Part shown: in pieces, positions 7,991-17,735 of the stretch
Layout: each line of letters starts with the position of its first letter
Numbering within the stretch: position 1 is the first letter of the stretch
Source of the DNA: Paenibacillus marchantiae
GTDB lineage: Bacteria; Bacillota; Bacilli; Paenibacillales; Paenibacillaceae
DNA: 64,000 nt
Direction of reading: 5' to 3'
Assembly: GCF_028771845.1 (NCBI RefSeq)
Contig: NZ_CP118270.1
Coordinates: 3,038,001 to 3,102,000, forward strand
Program-made: the position numbers and the translations under genes
Notes under the pieces: model-generated
The model's database searches: none
The model's input: the letters and a program-made list of their open reading frames with translations, nothing else
What the model was told of the DNA's origin: nothing

Positions 7991-9742
7991 ATGGGAGCTC
8001 AAATTCCAGAAGTACGATCGACAGATGAATTACGTGAAAAATGGATGAAGCCGGAGGTCATTAGCGGTTCCGAAATTCTGCTGAGAAGCTTGTTGCTGGA
8101 AGGTGTAGAGTGTGTTTTTGGTTACCCGGGCGGCGCAGTGTTGTACATTTACGATGCGATGTATGGTTTCGAGGATTTCAAGCACGTGTTAACCCGTCAC
8201 GAACAAGGCGCCATTCATGCAGCTGACGGATATGCACGGGCGAGCGGAAAAGTGGGTGTCTGTATCGCTACCTCCGGACCTGGAGCAACGAATCTAGTTA
8301 CGGGTATTGCAACAGCGTATATGGATTCCGTACCACTCGTAGTCATTACGGGAAATGTAATTTCCAGCCTGATCGGCTCAGATGCTTTCCAGGAAGCGGA
8401 CATCACCGGAATCACAATGCCAATTACCAAACACAGTTACCTGGTAAAAGACGTAGAAGATCTGCCACGTGTCATTCATGAGGCATTCCATATTGCGAAT
8501 ACAGGTCGTAAAGGTCCCGTATTGATCGACATTCCGAAGGATGTATCGGCAAACAAAACGTTGTTTGAACCGGTGACTGAACCTGTTACATTGAGAGGGT
8601 ACAACCCACGGACAGTACCGAACAAACTTCAGGTTGATCGTCTGGCTCAGGCGATTCAGGAAGCGGAACGTCCGATGATTCTGGCAGGCGGCGGTGTAGT
8701 TTACTCCGGTGGACACGAAGCACTGTTCGAATTTGTGGAGAAGACAGGCATTCCAATCACGACAACACTTCTCGGACTTGGAGCATTCCCGAGTGGTCAC
8801 GAATTGTGGACCGGGATGCCGGGTATGCACGGAACATACACTTCCAATCAGGCGATTCAAAAATCGGATTTGCTCATCAACATCGGCGCACGCTTCGATG
8901 ACAGGGTAACAGGCAAGCTGGATGGATTCGCTCCACATGCCAAAATTGTGCACATTGATATTGATCCGGCTGAAATCGGCAAAAACATCGCAACCGACAT
9001 TCCAATCGTTGGTGATGTGAAAACGGTTCTCGAAATAGCGAACAAAGAGGTTCAACGTGCTGAACGTGCGGATGCTTGGAGAGATCAGATCAAACAATGG
9101 AAACAAGAGAAACCTTATAGCTACACAGATTCAGATGAAGTATTAAAACCGCAATGGGTTGTGGAAATGCTCAATGATACAACCAAAGGCGAAGCAATCG
9201 TGACTACGGACGTTGGACAGCATCAAATGTGGGCAGCCCAATATTACAAATTCAACCAACCGCGTTCATGGGTAACCTCTGGTGGACTAGGAACGATGGG
9301 TTTTGGATTCCCTTCTGCAATTGGCGCTCAAATGGCCAATCCAGACAGGCTCGTGATTTCCATCAATGGTGACGGCGGCATGCAGATGTGTTCTCAAGAA
9401 CTCGCAATTTGTGCCATCAACAACATCCCGGTGAAAATTGTTATTATCAACAATCAGGTCCTTGGAATGGTACGTCAGTGGCAAGAGATCATCTATGAGA
9501 ACCGTTACAGTCATATCGATCTGGCAGGCAGCCCTGATTTTGTAAAACTTGCTGAAGCTTATGGCGTAAAAGGATTGCGTGCAACCAACAAGGAAGAAGC
9601 CGAGCGTGCTTGGCAAGAAGCCCTGGATACACCAGGACCGGTCGTTGTTGAATTCGTAGTACGCAAGGAAGAAAACGTATATCCAATGGTTCCGCAAGGA
9701 GCGACAATCGATCAAATGCTGATGGGGGATGCTGAGGAATGA
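7991..9742 (+). CDS. ilvB: Acetolactate synthase, large catalytic subunit
   Basis: This 583-residue thiamine-diphosphate enzyme condenses pyruvate with pyruvate or 2-oxobutyrate, the first common step of valine, leucine and isoleucine synthesis. The N-terminal TPP Glu lies in VLTRHEQGAIHAADGYARASG, the FAD/dimer domain includes MPGMHGTYTSNQAIQKSDLL, and the C-terminal TPP motif is GDGGMQMCSQELAICAINN. It starts at ATG 7991 after AGAGGAGGA. Its stop overlaps ilvN by four bases (ATGA), which couples catalytic and regulatory subunits. Expression is controlled by the upstream leucine T-box. Confidence 0.96.
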   Translation: MGAQIPEVRSTDELREKWMKPEVISGSEILLRSLLLEGVECVFGYPGGAVLYIYDAMYGFEDFKHVLTRHEQGAIHAADGYARASGKVGVCIATSGPGATNLVTGIATAYMDSVPLVVITGNVISSLIGSDAFQEADITGITMPITKHSYLVKDVEDLPRVIHEAFHIANTGRKGPVLIDIPKDVSANKTLFEPVTEPVTLRGYNPRTVPNKLQVDRLAQAIQEAERPMILAGGGVVYSGGHEALFEFVEKTGIPITTTLLGLGAFPSGHELWTGMPGMHGTYTSNQAIQKSDLLINIGARFDDRVTGKLDGFAPHAKIVHIDIDPAEIGKNIATDIPIVGDVKTVLEIANKEVQRAERADAWRDQIKQWKQEKPYSYTDSDEVLKPQWVVEMLNDTTKGEAIVTTDVGQHQMWAAQYYKFNQPRSWVTSGGLGTMGFGFPSAIGAQMANPDRLVISINGDGGMQMCSQELAICAINNIPVKIVIINNQVLGMVRQWQEIIYENRYSHIDLAGSPDFVKLAEAYGVKGLRATNKEEAERAWQEALDTPGPVVVEFVVRKEENVYPMVPQGATIDQMLMGDAEE

Positions 9743-10221
9743 TAAGACATACGATTTCGATTTTGGTCAACGATCAGCCTGGCGTCCTGCAGCGGGTATC
9801 AGGGTTGTTCGGTCGACGGGGATTCAACATTGAGAGCATCACGGTAGGTCAATCCGAGGAACCGGGTTTGTCCCGGATGGTCATTGTGACGATCGGTGAT
9901 GACAAAACGTTGGAACAGATTGAAAAGCAACTCTACAAAATCATCGATGTCATCAAAGTGGTTGATTTCAGTCTGAAACCGATGGTTGCCCGTGAACTTG
10001 CATTGATCAAGGTAAAGGCAGAGCCATCTGAACGACCAGAAATTCTGGGTGTGGTGGAGACATTCCGCGCATCTGTTGTAGATGTTGGTCCAGGCAGCCT
10101 GATTGTACAGGTGGTCGGGGATACAGATAAAATTGATGCGATGATTGAACTGCTTAAGCCATACGGCATTCGCGAACTCTCACGTACAGGCATAACTGCA
10201 TTGGTACGAGGCAACGTTTAA
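9739..10221 (+). CDS. ilvN: Acetolactate synthase, small regulatory subunit
   Basis: This 160-residue protein binds valine and feedback-regulates IlvB. The N-terminal ACT domain is clear (HTISILVNDQPGVLQRVSGLFGRRGFNIESI), followed by the C-terminal domain with RELALIKVKAEPSERPEI and ELSRTGITALVRG at the end. The length is normal for the long ilvN/ilvH type. The gene overlaps ilvB by four bases. A 302-base structured spacer separates it from ilvC. Confidence 0.95.
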   Translation: MIRHTISILVNDQPGVLQRVSGLFGRRGFNIESITVGQSEEPGLSRMVIVTIGDDKTLEQIEKQLYKIIDVIKVVDFSLKPMVARELALIKVKAEPSERPEILGVVETFRASVVDVGPGSLIVQVVGDTDKIDAMIELLKPYGIRELSRTGITALVRGNV

Positions 10222-10385
10222 GCAATTATATTGAGAAAAAAGCATGGTCTGATGCTTATCAACGGAACGACAATAGTGTGTTAGCAGCATTAAGCTGAGA
10301 AATACCGTTCATCTTAGATGAGGTGCCAGTCCAGTACAAGTTGCAATTTAACATTTTAGTGATGTAACGCTTGACTATATAGCCA

Positions 10386-11516
<1,131 letters not shown>

Positions 11517-11561
11517 GCATTCGTTTTAAGGTAATCTAGTAAACTTACAGCTTCAACCGGG

Positions 11562-11594
11562 AATAGCGGCCGTGCATATGCGTGTGCCGCTATT
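11562..11594 (+). other. Intercistronic hairpin between ilvC and leuA
   Basis: AATAGCGGC (11562-11570) pairs perfectly with GCCGCTATT (11586-11594). No T-run follows, so it is more likely an RNA processing or stability element than a terminator; the related Bacillus ilv-leu transcript is processed between cistrons. Confidence 0.6.
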
Positions 11595-11639
11595 ACTGGT
11601 TTAGAGGAACATAAAATACAAGTCTAGGAGGTGCGAGGC

Positions 11640-13181
11640 GTGCGTAAAATCTATGTATTTGACACAACGCTGCGTGATGGAGAACAATCCCCGGGGGTCA
11701 ATCTGAATACTCGTGAAAAGGTGGAAATTGCGCACCAGCTCGAGCGGCTTGGTATTGACCGGATGGAAGCCGGTTTCCCCGCGGCCTCTCCAGGCGATTT
11801 GGCGGCAGTTAATGCAGTAGCCAAAGCGGTCAAAAACGTTACCGTCATTGGCTTGTCCCGCTCCAGAGAGCAGGATATCGATGCGGTGAAAGAGGCATTG
11901 AAGGGCGCTCAAGACCCGTGTATCCATATCTTTTTGGCAACTTCACCTATTCACCGTCAGCATAAATTGCGCATGGACAGAGCTCAGGTTCTCGATACAG
12001 CTCGTTCCGCAATTCGTTATGCGAAGAAAACTTTTTCGAAGCTTGAATTCTCGTTGGAGGACGCAGGTCGTACCGAGTATGATTTCCTCGTTAAGATGGT
12101 AAATATGGCAGTGGAAGAAGGGGCAGCTGTTGTAAATATCCCGGATACGGTGGGCTATCTGAGCCCATATGAGTACGGTAATATTTTCAAACATCTTAAG
12201 GAAAACGTACACAACATTGATAAGGTGCAGCTGAGTGCACACTGTCATAACGACCTGGGGATGGCAACTGCCAACACACTTGCAGCCATTCTGAATGGAG
12301 CCGATCAAATTGAGGGCACCATTAACGGCATTGGTGAACGTGCAGGTAATACCGCGATTGAAGAGATTGCCATGGCACTGGAGACACGTCAGGAATTTTT
12401 CCAGGCGAGAACTTCGCTGCAACTTTCTGAAATTGCTCGGACCAGCCGCCTCGTGAGTCGTTTGACGGGTATGGTTGTGCCTGGAAATAAAGCGATTGTT
12501 GGTGCGAATGCGTTTGCACACGAATCCGGAATTCACCAAGATGGCATGCTGAAAGAGAAAACAACATACGAAATTATGACGCCAGAGACCATCGGTCTGA
12601 AGGAAAGTAAGCTCGTACTGGGTAAACACTCGGGACGTCATGCCTTCCGTGAGCGCTTGATTGAGCTCGGTTATGAACTGGAAGATGAAGCATTGAACCG
12701 TGCTTTTGCCCAATTCAAAGATCTGGCTGATAAGAAAAAAGAAGTGACAGATGAGGATTTGCTGGCGGTCATCGAAGAGAAATTGCAGGATGCACCTGAG
12801 GTGTTTAAACTGGAATCCATCTTTGTGACGTATGGTGATGAATCTACTCCAACGGCTAAAGTTCGTATTGCTACACTTGATGGTGATACGGTGGAACAAC
12901 AAGCAGAAGGAAATGGTTCGGTAGATGCCATCTATAATGCAATTGACCAAGTGAGCGGGGAAGAGGTAACGCTATCCGACTACTCGATCAAATCGGTTAC
13001 ACATGGTAAGGACGCATTGGGTGAGGTACACGTCGTACTTACTCAAAACCAAATATCTGTACAAGGACGTGGCGTAAGCACCGATATTCTGGGTGCCAGT
13101 GCACGTGCTTATGTCGATGGATTGAACAAGTTGATCGAAAAACGCAAGACTTACACGAATCGCGTTAATGTGAACCTGTAA
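11640..13181 (+). CDS. leuA: 2-isopropylmalate synthase
   Basis: This 513-residue enzyme condenses acetyl-CoA with 2-oxoisovalerate, the committed step of leucine synthesis. The DRE-TIM signature is YVFDTTLRDGEQSPG; metal-binding residues are in SAHCHNDLGMATAN, with NGIGERAGNTAIEE after it. The C-terminal third is the leucine-sensing regulatory domain. The start is GTG 11640 (MRKIYVF), eight bases after AGGAGG (11626-11631); the GTG at 11631 overlaps that site and is rejected. It lies downstream of ilvC and probably shares its transcript. LeuC and LeuD do not follow. Confidence 0.95.
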   Translation: MRKIYVFDTTLRDGEQSPGVNLNTREKVEIAHQLERLGIDRMEAGFPAASPGDLAAVNAVAKAVKNVTVIGLSRSREQDIDAVKEALKGAQDPCIHIFLATSPIHRQHKLRMDRAQVLDTARSAIRYAKKTFSKLEFSLEDAGRTEYDFLVKMVNMAVEEGAAVVNIPDTVGYLSPYEYGNIFKHLKENVHNIDKVQLSAHCHNDLGMATANTLAAILNGADQIEGTINGIGERAGNTAIEEIAMALETRQEFFQARTSLQLSEIARTSRLVSRLTGMVVPGNKAIVGANAFAHESGIHQDGMLKEKTTYEIMTPETIGLKESKLVLGKHSGRHAFRERLIELGYELEDEALNRAFAQFKDLADKKKEVTDEDLLAVIEEKLQDAPEVFKLESIFVTYGDESTPTAKVRIATLDGDTVEQQAEGNGSVDAIYNAIDQVSGEEVTLSDYSIKSVTHGKDALGEVHVVLTQNQISVQGRGVSTDILGASARAYVDGLNKLIEKRKTYTNRVNVNL

Positions 13182-13290
13182 CACATCATTTGCAGCAAGC
13201 AAAGCTCTTCATTGGACTGGAATTCGTCTGGCTGGAGAAGCTGAGATGGAGTCCCCAGCCCTAAGTATTGTAGTTCAGTGAGGTACATAA

Positions 13291-13328
13291 AAAGTCTGAC
13301 CCTCAACATTTGAAGGTCAGACTTTTTT
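13291..13328. terminator. Terminator between leuA and the reverse-strand reductase
   Basis: AAAGTCTGACC (13291-13301) pairs with GGTCAGACTTT (13315-13325), followed by T on the plus strand and flanked by A on the other side. It can serve both converging genes. Confidence 0.88.
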
Positions 13329-13407
13329 GTTGTTACGTATAGGATAATTGCATTATTATTTAGAGCATTTTCATTGAAATGACGTACTCAGTAAAGCTGA
13401 TAAGCTT

Positions 13408-14388
13408 TTACCAAGCATAAGCGTTTGGAGCTTGTCCTCCCGGACCTGGGAAGATTTCATCCAAACGTTTGAGGACCGCTTCTTCCAAAGGTACATCCAA
13501 ACATTTAAGCGCAGTTTCAAACTGCTCCAGCGTACGAGGCCCAATAATGGGTGCGGTAACTGCTGGATTGGCGGCAACCCAAGCCAAAGCTATGGTATCC
13601 TGTGGTTCGCCGAGTTCGCGGCAAAGTGCTGCGAATTGTTCCAACTGAGTTTGATGGGATTCAATCCGTTCAGCAATGCCTCCACTGCGTGTACCTTCCA
13701 GCTTCTGGAGGGCATTGCGTCCAAGTAAACCACCATCAAGCGGACTCCATGGAATAACGCCAAGGCCCAGTTCTTTCGCTGCGGGCAGCACTTCGAGCTC
13801 AGGCAAACGGCAGTTAAGACTGTATTTATGCTGCTCGGATACAAGACCGAGGAAATGGCGATTTTTGGCCTCGCTTTGGGCAACGGCAATCTGCCAACCA
13901 GCAAAGTTACTTGAACCTACATAACCAATTTTGCCTTGATGAACAGCGTTCTCAAATGCGCCCCAAAGCTCGTCCCACGAGATGGCGGGATCAACATGGT
14001 GCATCTGGTACAATTCAACATGATCGGTTTGCAGGCGGCGGAGGGAACCTTCCAGATGCCGTCTGATTTTGTAAGCGGAGAGACCTGCATCGTTGTTTGG
14101 ACCGTCTGTATCGTCGTGCATAGAGCCATAGACTTTGGTCGCAAGTACAACTTTTTCACGTCTGCCGCCGCCCTGTTTAAACCAGCGTCCAATGATCTCC
14201 TCGGTGAGACCTGAATTTTCGCCCCAGCCGTAAATGTTAGCGGTATCAAAAAAGTTCACACCAGCATCGAGTGCCGCATCCATGATACGGAATGCCTCTT
14301 TTTCGTCTGTAGCAGGACCAAAGTTCATCGTGCCGAGACAGATCCGGCTGACTTTAAGACCTGATTTTCCCAAGTACGTGTATTGCAT
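13408..14388 (-). CDS. Aldo/keto reductase
   Basis: This 326-residue NADPH-dependent oxidoreductase has the aldo/keto reductase barrel. Visible are LGKSGLKVSRICLGTMNFG at the N-terminus, the catalytic Tyr in FFDTANIYGWGENSGLTEEIIG, the Lys in VVLATKVYG, the His in ELYQMHHVDP, and the cofactor-binding GLGVIPWSPLDGGLLG and APIIGPRTLEQF. It is closest in style to the YajO/Tas-like group. It is inserted in reverse between leuA and leuB and has its own AGGAGGG ribosome binding site. Its substrate cannot be told from sequence, and a link to leucine synthesis is not implied. Confidence 0.88.
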   Translation of the reverse strand: MQYTYLGKSGLKVSRICLGTMNFGPATDEKEAFRIMDAALDAGVNFFDTANIYGWGENSGLTEEIIGRWFKQGGGRREKVVLATKVYGSMHDDTDGPNNDAGLSAYKIRRHLEGSLRRLQTDHVELYQMHHVDPAISWDELWGAFENAVHQGKIGYVGSSNFAGWQIAVAQSEAKNRHFLGLVSEQHKYSLNCRLPELEVLPAAKELGLGVIPWSPLDGGLLGRNALQKLEGTRSGGIAERIESHQTQLEQFAALCRELGEPQDTIALAWVAANPAVTAPIIGPRTLEQFETALKCLDVPLEEAVLKRLDEIFPGPGGQAPNAYAW

Positions 14389-14516
14389 GATTGCAATCCC
14401 TCCTGAGTTACCTGAATTTGTCTTCAGGCTTTATTTTAACTCAGTCAGAGGTACAGAACAACCAATCTTAAACCACTTATAGGTAAAAACTATTAAAGTC
14501 ATAGATTGTATATCTT

Positions 14517-14571
14517 GGTCAAATGACCTCTGAATATGATACAAAGGAGAGAGTTAAAAATGACACGTTAA
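14517..14571 (+). promoter_or_regulatory. leuB leader: palindrome and three-codon mini-ORF
   Basis: GGTCA-AA-TGACC (14517-14528) is a perfect palindrome. Further on, AAAGGAGA (14543-14550) is followed at normal spacing by ATG ACA CGT TAA (14560-14571), a three-codon frame with a good ribosome binding site, 48 bases before leuB. It may be a leader peptide or a decayed start. A TATGAT -10-like box is at 14535-14540, but no well-spaced -35 is evident. Confidence 0.35.
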
Positions 14572-14619
14572 TTATTGAAGTGAATAACCGAATGAATGGA
14601 TATAAGGAGTGGACAACCC

Positions 14620-15705
14620 ATGGCAGACGTGAAAAAAATTGCAGTTATCGCAGGTGACGGAATTGGTCCTGAAGTTGTAGCAGAGGCAGAGAAAGTTCTC
14701 AAACGTACGGAGGAAGTGTTCGGATACCGTTTTGAGACAGAGCATGCGCTGTTTGGTGGAATCGCTATTGATGAGAAAGGTACGCCGCTTCCTGAAGAAA
14801 CACTGACAGTATGTAAGAGTGCAGATGCTGTGCTGCTCGGAGCCGTTGGTGGTCCAAAATGGGACAACAACAGCAAGGAATTGCGTCCGGAAACAGGCTT
14901 GCTCGGCATTCGCAAAGCGCTCGGATTGTTCTCAAATCTGCGTCCGGCAGTGGTATTTGATTGCTTGAAGGATGCTTCCACCTTGAAACCGGAAGTGCTG
15001 GAAGGTACGGATCTGATGGTCGTGCGTGAGTTGACCGGGGGAATCTACTTTGGTGAAAAGTTCAGACGTGAAGGTGCACAAGGCGAAGAAGCAGTGGATA
15101 CATGCGTATATAATGTAACTGAAGTGGAGCGCATCGTTCGTCAGGCTTTTGTAATTGCCCAAGGACGTAGCAAAAGATTGGCTTCGGTAGATAAAGCTAA
15201 CGTGCTGGAAACTTCCCGTCTTTGGAGAGAAGTCGTTAACCGTGTAGCACCGGAATATCCGGATGTTGAAGTGGAACATGTGCTTGTAGACAACTGTGCA
15301 ATGCAGTTGCTGCGTCGTCCATCCAGCTTTGACGTTATCGTGACTGAAAATATGTTCGGAGATATCCTTAGTGATGAAGCAGCGATGCTGACAGGTTCGA
15401 TCGGCATGCTGGCATCTGCATCGCTGGGTGAAGGCAGCTTTGGTCTGTATGAGCCAGTACACGGTTCAGCACCGGATATCGCAGGTCAAGGACTGGCGAA
15501 CCCGATCGCAACGATCCTTTCGCTGGCATTGATGTTCCGTACAACCTTTGGTTATGCAGAAGGTGCTGATGCAATTGAAGCAGCTGTGTCTGATGTGCTG
15601 AATGCGGGACATCGTACAAGCGATATCGCTGTAGACAAGAGCAAAGCGATCAGCACGACGGAAATGGGCGATCTGATCGTCGCGGCAATTCAGAAACAGG
15701 CTTAA
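14620..15705 (+). CDS. leuB: 3-isopropylmalate dehydrogenase
   Basis: This 361-residue NAD-dependent enzyme oxidises and decarboxylates 3-isopropylmalate in leucine synthesis. Motifs include [17 protein letters not shown] at the N-terminus, substrate-binding Arg in the [10 protein letters not shown] and [12 protein letters not shown] segments, the metal-binding Asp in [16 protein letters not shown], and the NAD-binding [21 protein letters not shown] 14620 follows AAGGAGTGG; an in-frame ATG at 14596 has no ribosome binding site. It is separated from leuA by a reverse-strand gene, so it needs its own promoter. LeuC and LeuD, which supply its substrate, are not in the window. Confidence 0.95.
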   Translation: MADVKKIAVIAGDGIGPEVVAEAEKVLKRTEEVFGYRFETEHALFGGIAIDEKGTPLPEETLTVCKSADAVLLGAVGGPKWDNNSKELRPETGLLGIRKALGLFSNLRPAVVFDCLKDASTLKPEVLEGTDLMVVRELTGGIYFGEKFRREGAQGEEAVDTCVYNVTEVERIVRQAFVIAQGRSKRLASVDKANVLETSRLWREVVNRVAPEYPDVEVEHVLVDNCAMQLLRRPSSFDVIVTENMFGDILSDEAAMLTGSIGMLASASLGEGSFGLYEPVHGSAPDIAGQGLANPIATILSLALMFRTTFGYAEGADAIEAAVSDVLNAGHRTSDIAVDKSKAISTTEMGDLIVAAIQKQA

Positions 15706-15720
15706 TAATAGTACGAACAG

Positions 15721-15765
15721 TACAGCCCTTTGCTCCGATCCGGAATTGCAGAGGGCTGTATCTTT
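15721..15765 (+). terminator. Probable terminator after leuB
   Basis: TACAGCCCT (15721-15729) pairs with AGGGCTGTA (15752-15760) around a 22-base loop, followed by TCTTTAT. The T-run is interrupted, so the termination strength is uncertain. Confidence 0.65.
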
Positions 15766-15792
15766 ATGGTTTTTGCCACGAAAAATCCTTAT

Positions 15793-15807
15793 TTATAATT
15801 ATTATAA
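15793..15807. promoter_or_regulatory. PerR operator
   Basis: TTATAATTATTATAA is a perfect match to the PerR box TTATAATNATTATAA of Bacillus. A second palindrome, GATTATAATC (15817-15826), contains a further half-site-like ATTATAA. Both lie upstream of a peroxiredoxin gene, exactly the kind of target PerR represses until peroxide inactivates it. Confidence 0.85.
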
Positions 15808-15826
15808 TAAAACAACGATTATAATC

Positions 15827-15855
15827 TTGACTTTGAGAAGTCCGGATGATAACAT
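15827..15855 (+). promoter_or_regulatory. Possible promoter of the peroxiredoxin gene
   Basis: TTGACT (15827-15832) is followed at 17 bases by TAACAT (15850-15855), a weak -10. The perfect PerR box lies about 20 bases before the -35. Another start site closer to the operator is possible. Confidence 0.4.
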
Positions 15856-15978
15856 TTTACTTGTACTTGTTATCAAGTAACAAACCCATTTTAATTACAG
15901 GAAAAGCGTTCTCGTTTTTCTTGATGATGAGCATTCAATATGAGTGCTTACATAATCCCAAAGGAGGAATTGTTAGTT

Positions 15979-16518
15979 ATGGCAGAACGTTTGGTTGGTA
16001 GACCCGCACCGGATTTTGCAATGGAAACAGTATCGGGAGATGGACAAGACTTTGGTTCCGTAAAACTGTCCGATTATCGTGGCAAATGGCTCGTATTTTT
16101 CTTTTATCCTTTGGATTTCACTTTTGTGTGCCCAACTGAAATTACAGCTTTGAGTGATGCTGCTGAGCAATTCAAAGCTTTGGATACTGAAGTTCTTGGC
16201 GTGAGCGTTGACTCCGTACACAGCCACAAAGCTTGGATCAACACACCTAAAGACAGCAATGGTCTTGGTCAATTGAACTTCCCACTTGCTTCCGACATCA
16301 CGAAACAAGTTGCTAAAGATTATGGCATTCTGATCGAAGAAGAAGGCGTTGCACTGCGCGGCTTGTTCATCATCGATCCAGAAGGCGAATTGAAATACCA
16401 AGTCGTTAACCACAATGATGTAGGCCGTAGTGTTGAAGAAACACTTCGTGTACTGCAAGCTCTGCAATCCGGTGGATTGTGTGCAATGAACTGGAAACCA
16501 GGCGACAACAACCTGTAA
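15979..16518 (+). CDS. ykuU: 2-Cys peroxiredoxin (AhpC/Prx type, YkuU-like)
   Basis: This 179-residue thiol peroxidase reduces hydrogen and organic peroxides. The peroxidatic Cys is in DFTFVCPTEITALSD with the catalytic Thr three residues before it, and the resolving Cys is in LQSGGLCAMNWKPG near the C-terminus, the typical two-Cys layout. It starts MAERLVGRPAPDF, as in Bacillus YkuU. ATG 15979 follows AAGGAGG (15961-15967) at a rather long spacing of 11; in-frame ATG 15940 lies before that site and gives a non-conserved extension. The perfect PerR box upstream implies peroxide induction. Electrons probably come from thioredoxin, since no AhpF is adjacent. Confidence 0.92.
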   Translation: MAERLVGRPAPDFAMETVSGDGQDFGSVKLSDYRGKWLVFFFYPLDFTFVCPTEITALSDAAEQFKALDTEVLGVSVDSVHSHKAWINTPKDSNGLGQLNFPLASDITKQVAKDYGILIEEEGVALRGLFIIDPEGELKYQVVNHNDVGRSVEETLRVLQALQSGGLCAMNWKPGDNNL

Positions 16519-16549
16519 GCCTGATTGAACTTGAACGTTTATTGTTCAA

Positions 16550-16582
16550 GCCCTCATCCCTCATGGGATTGAGGGCTTTTTG
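16550..16582 (+). terminator. Terminator after the peroxiredoxin gene
   Basis: GCCCTCATCCC (16550-16560) pairs with GGGATTGAGGGC (16565-16576, one bulge) around TCAT, followed by five T. Confidence 0.9.
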
Positions 16583-16857
16583 CACCCTTTTGCGAGAATA
16601 TAAAGCCTAAAGGAAGAAAAGTGTTTAAACAGGGACGTAAACGTGGTAATGATGTAATAGAAGAAAGCCTTCATTTTATCTCTGGAAAGAGGAATCGAAG
16701 GGCCTTAAGGCGAATAGGGTATGGAAACCCGGTAAATATTCCGGTGCTCTGCATTTATAATTTGTACATGAATGTGATACACTGATGGAACTATTCCTTT
16801 TTCGGAAGTGCTTGAAGTGTACGGGACTGCTATCCATTAAAAAGTCTCGGCACGTTA
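16583..16857. other. Intergenic stretch, nothing convincing
   Basis: Between the peroxiredoxin terminator and the ribosome binding site of the zinc-ribbon gene. A 53-codon GTG-started frame at 16621 has AAGGAAG close upstream, but its composition is not persuasive. No clear promoter pair was found. Confidence 0.5.
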
Positions 16858-16875
16858 TAAGGAGGGTGAACAAAA

Positions 16876-17292
16876 ATGAGTTACTGTTGTGGGGCAAGTA
16901 TGGTGGGAACAAAGGGCACGCTGAAGCATTACCGCACCCAGGTTCATAATGTTCCCCTGCTGTTTTGTCCGGTGTGTCACCGGGTAGAAGTGCATTATAA
17001 AGTGGAAAATGAATATGAAATTTTGGCTGAATATGCGCATGGAGATGGTGCGTCGGAGATTGATTTTCAAGATTACGTGACGGAAGACGAAGATGCGATT
17101 TTTGAAAATTGCGTGAATCGTGAAAGCGAGGATGCTATGGTCATTGTGCAGCGTCAGATCGACATGTCTCTGGATCTACTTCGTCTTGCCAAGGAAATGA
17201 AGGATGAGAAGTGGGAAAGTGAACTTAAGCGTCGCTTAGCCGTCATGAGTCAGCGCAGACTCAAAATTCAGCATAACAAGAGTGGACTATAG
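16876..17292 (+). CDS. Zinc-ribbon protein, function unknown
   Basis: This 138-residue protein starts with MSYCCGASM and has CPVCHRVEVHY about 30 residues later, so two Cys pairs can bind one zinc ion. The rest is charged: an acidic middle (VTEDEDAIFENCVNRESEDA) and a C-terminal helical part rich in Lys/Arg. The start follows AAGGAGGG at 16859-16866. It resembles the YgiT-type or YokU-like zinc-finger proteins only in its N-terminal part, and I would not name a family. The terminators of neighbouring genes show that it is transcribed alone. Confidence 0.75.
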   Translation: MSYCCGASMVGTKGTLKHYRTQVHNVPLLFCPVCHRVEVHYKVENEYEILAEYAHGDGASEIDFQDYVTEDEDAIFENCVNRESEDAMVIVQRQIDMSLDLLRLAKEMKDEKWESELKRRLAVMSQRRLKIQHNKSGL

Positions 17293-17329
17293 ATTGAATT
17301 TAATTATTTAAAATTTAAACTATACAAAC

Positions 17330-17370
17330 GGAGCTTATTCGCTAATCGAGCGAATAAGCTTCGTTTTTGT
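17330..17370 (+). terminator. Terminator after the zinc-ribbon gene
   Basis: GAGCTTATTCGCT (17331-17343) pairs with AGCGAATAAGCTT (17349-17361) around AATCG, followed by CGTTTTTGTT. Confidence 0.88.
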
Positions 17371-17526
17371 TGTATATAGAAACTAATTCACGGTTTTTCT
17401 TAAAATAATTTCCATTCGACACTTTCTCCGATTGACTCCCTTCTATAAACTTGTCTATGATAAAAACAGACTTGCAAAAGAGGCGGAGCAAAAAATGTTC
17501 GTGTTTGGGAATAGGAGAAGGTTAGA

Positions 17527-17646
17527 ATGGAACAGACGTATAATGTTTTCCGGATCGACTCTTGGTTACCCGGAATAGACCAGCTTGGGTTCCGGACATG
17601 CCATCCATATTTTCGGCTCAGCCCCCTAATGAAAGGGCACCGGTAA
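17527..17646 (+). CDS. Possible 39-residue small ORF upstream of the kinase
   Basis: ATG 17527 follows AGGAGAAGG at ideal spacing and opens a 39-codon frame (MEQTYNVFRIDSWLPGIDQL at its start) that ends at TAA 17644-17646, 90 bases before the kinase start. It has no recognisable domain. It could be a leader peptide or chance. The overlapping longer kinase frame is not used, since the kinase has its own better start. Confidence 0.3.
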   Translation: MEQTYNVFRIDSWLPGIDQLGFRTCHPYFRLSPLMKGHR

Positions 17647-17735
17647 TGAAAAATAAAATCGGCCCTTCCTGTTTCTGTGATGATATGATGTCCGAATGGC
17701 AAGTTTATCATTTACGTGAAAAGGAGGAACCTGAC

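Noticed and set aside
16621..16782. 53-codon GTG frame before the zinc-ribbon gene
   Set aside because: The putative ribosome binding site is only four bases from the start and the residue composition is not protein-like.
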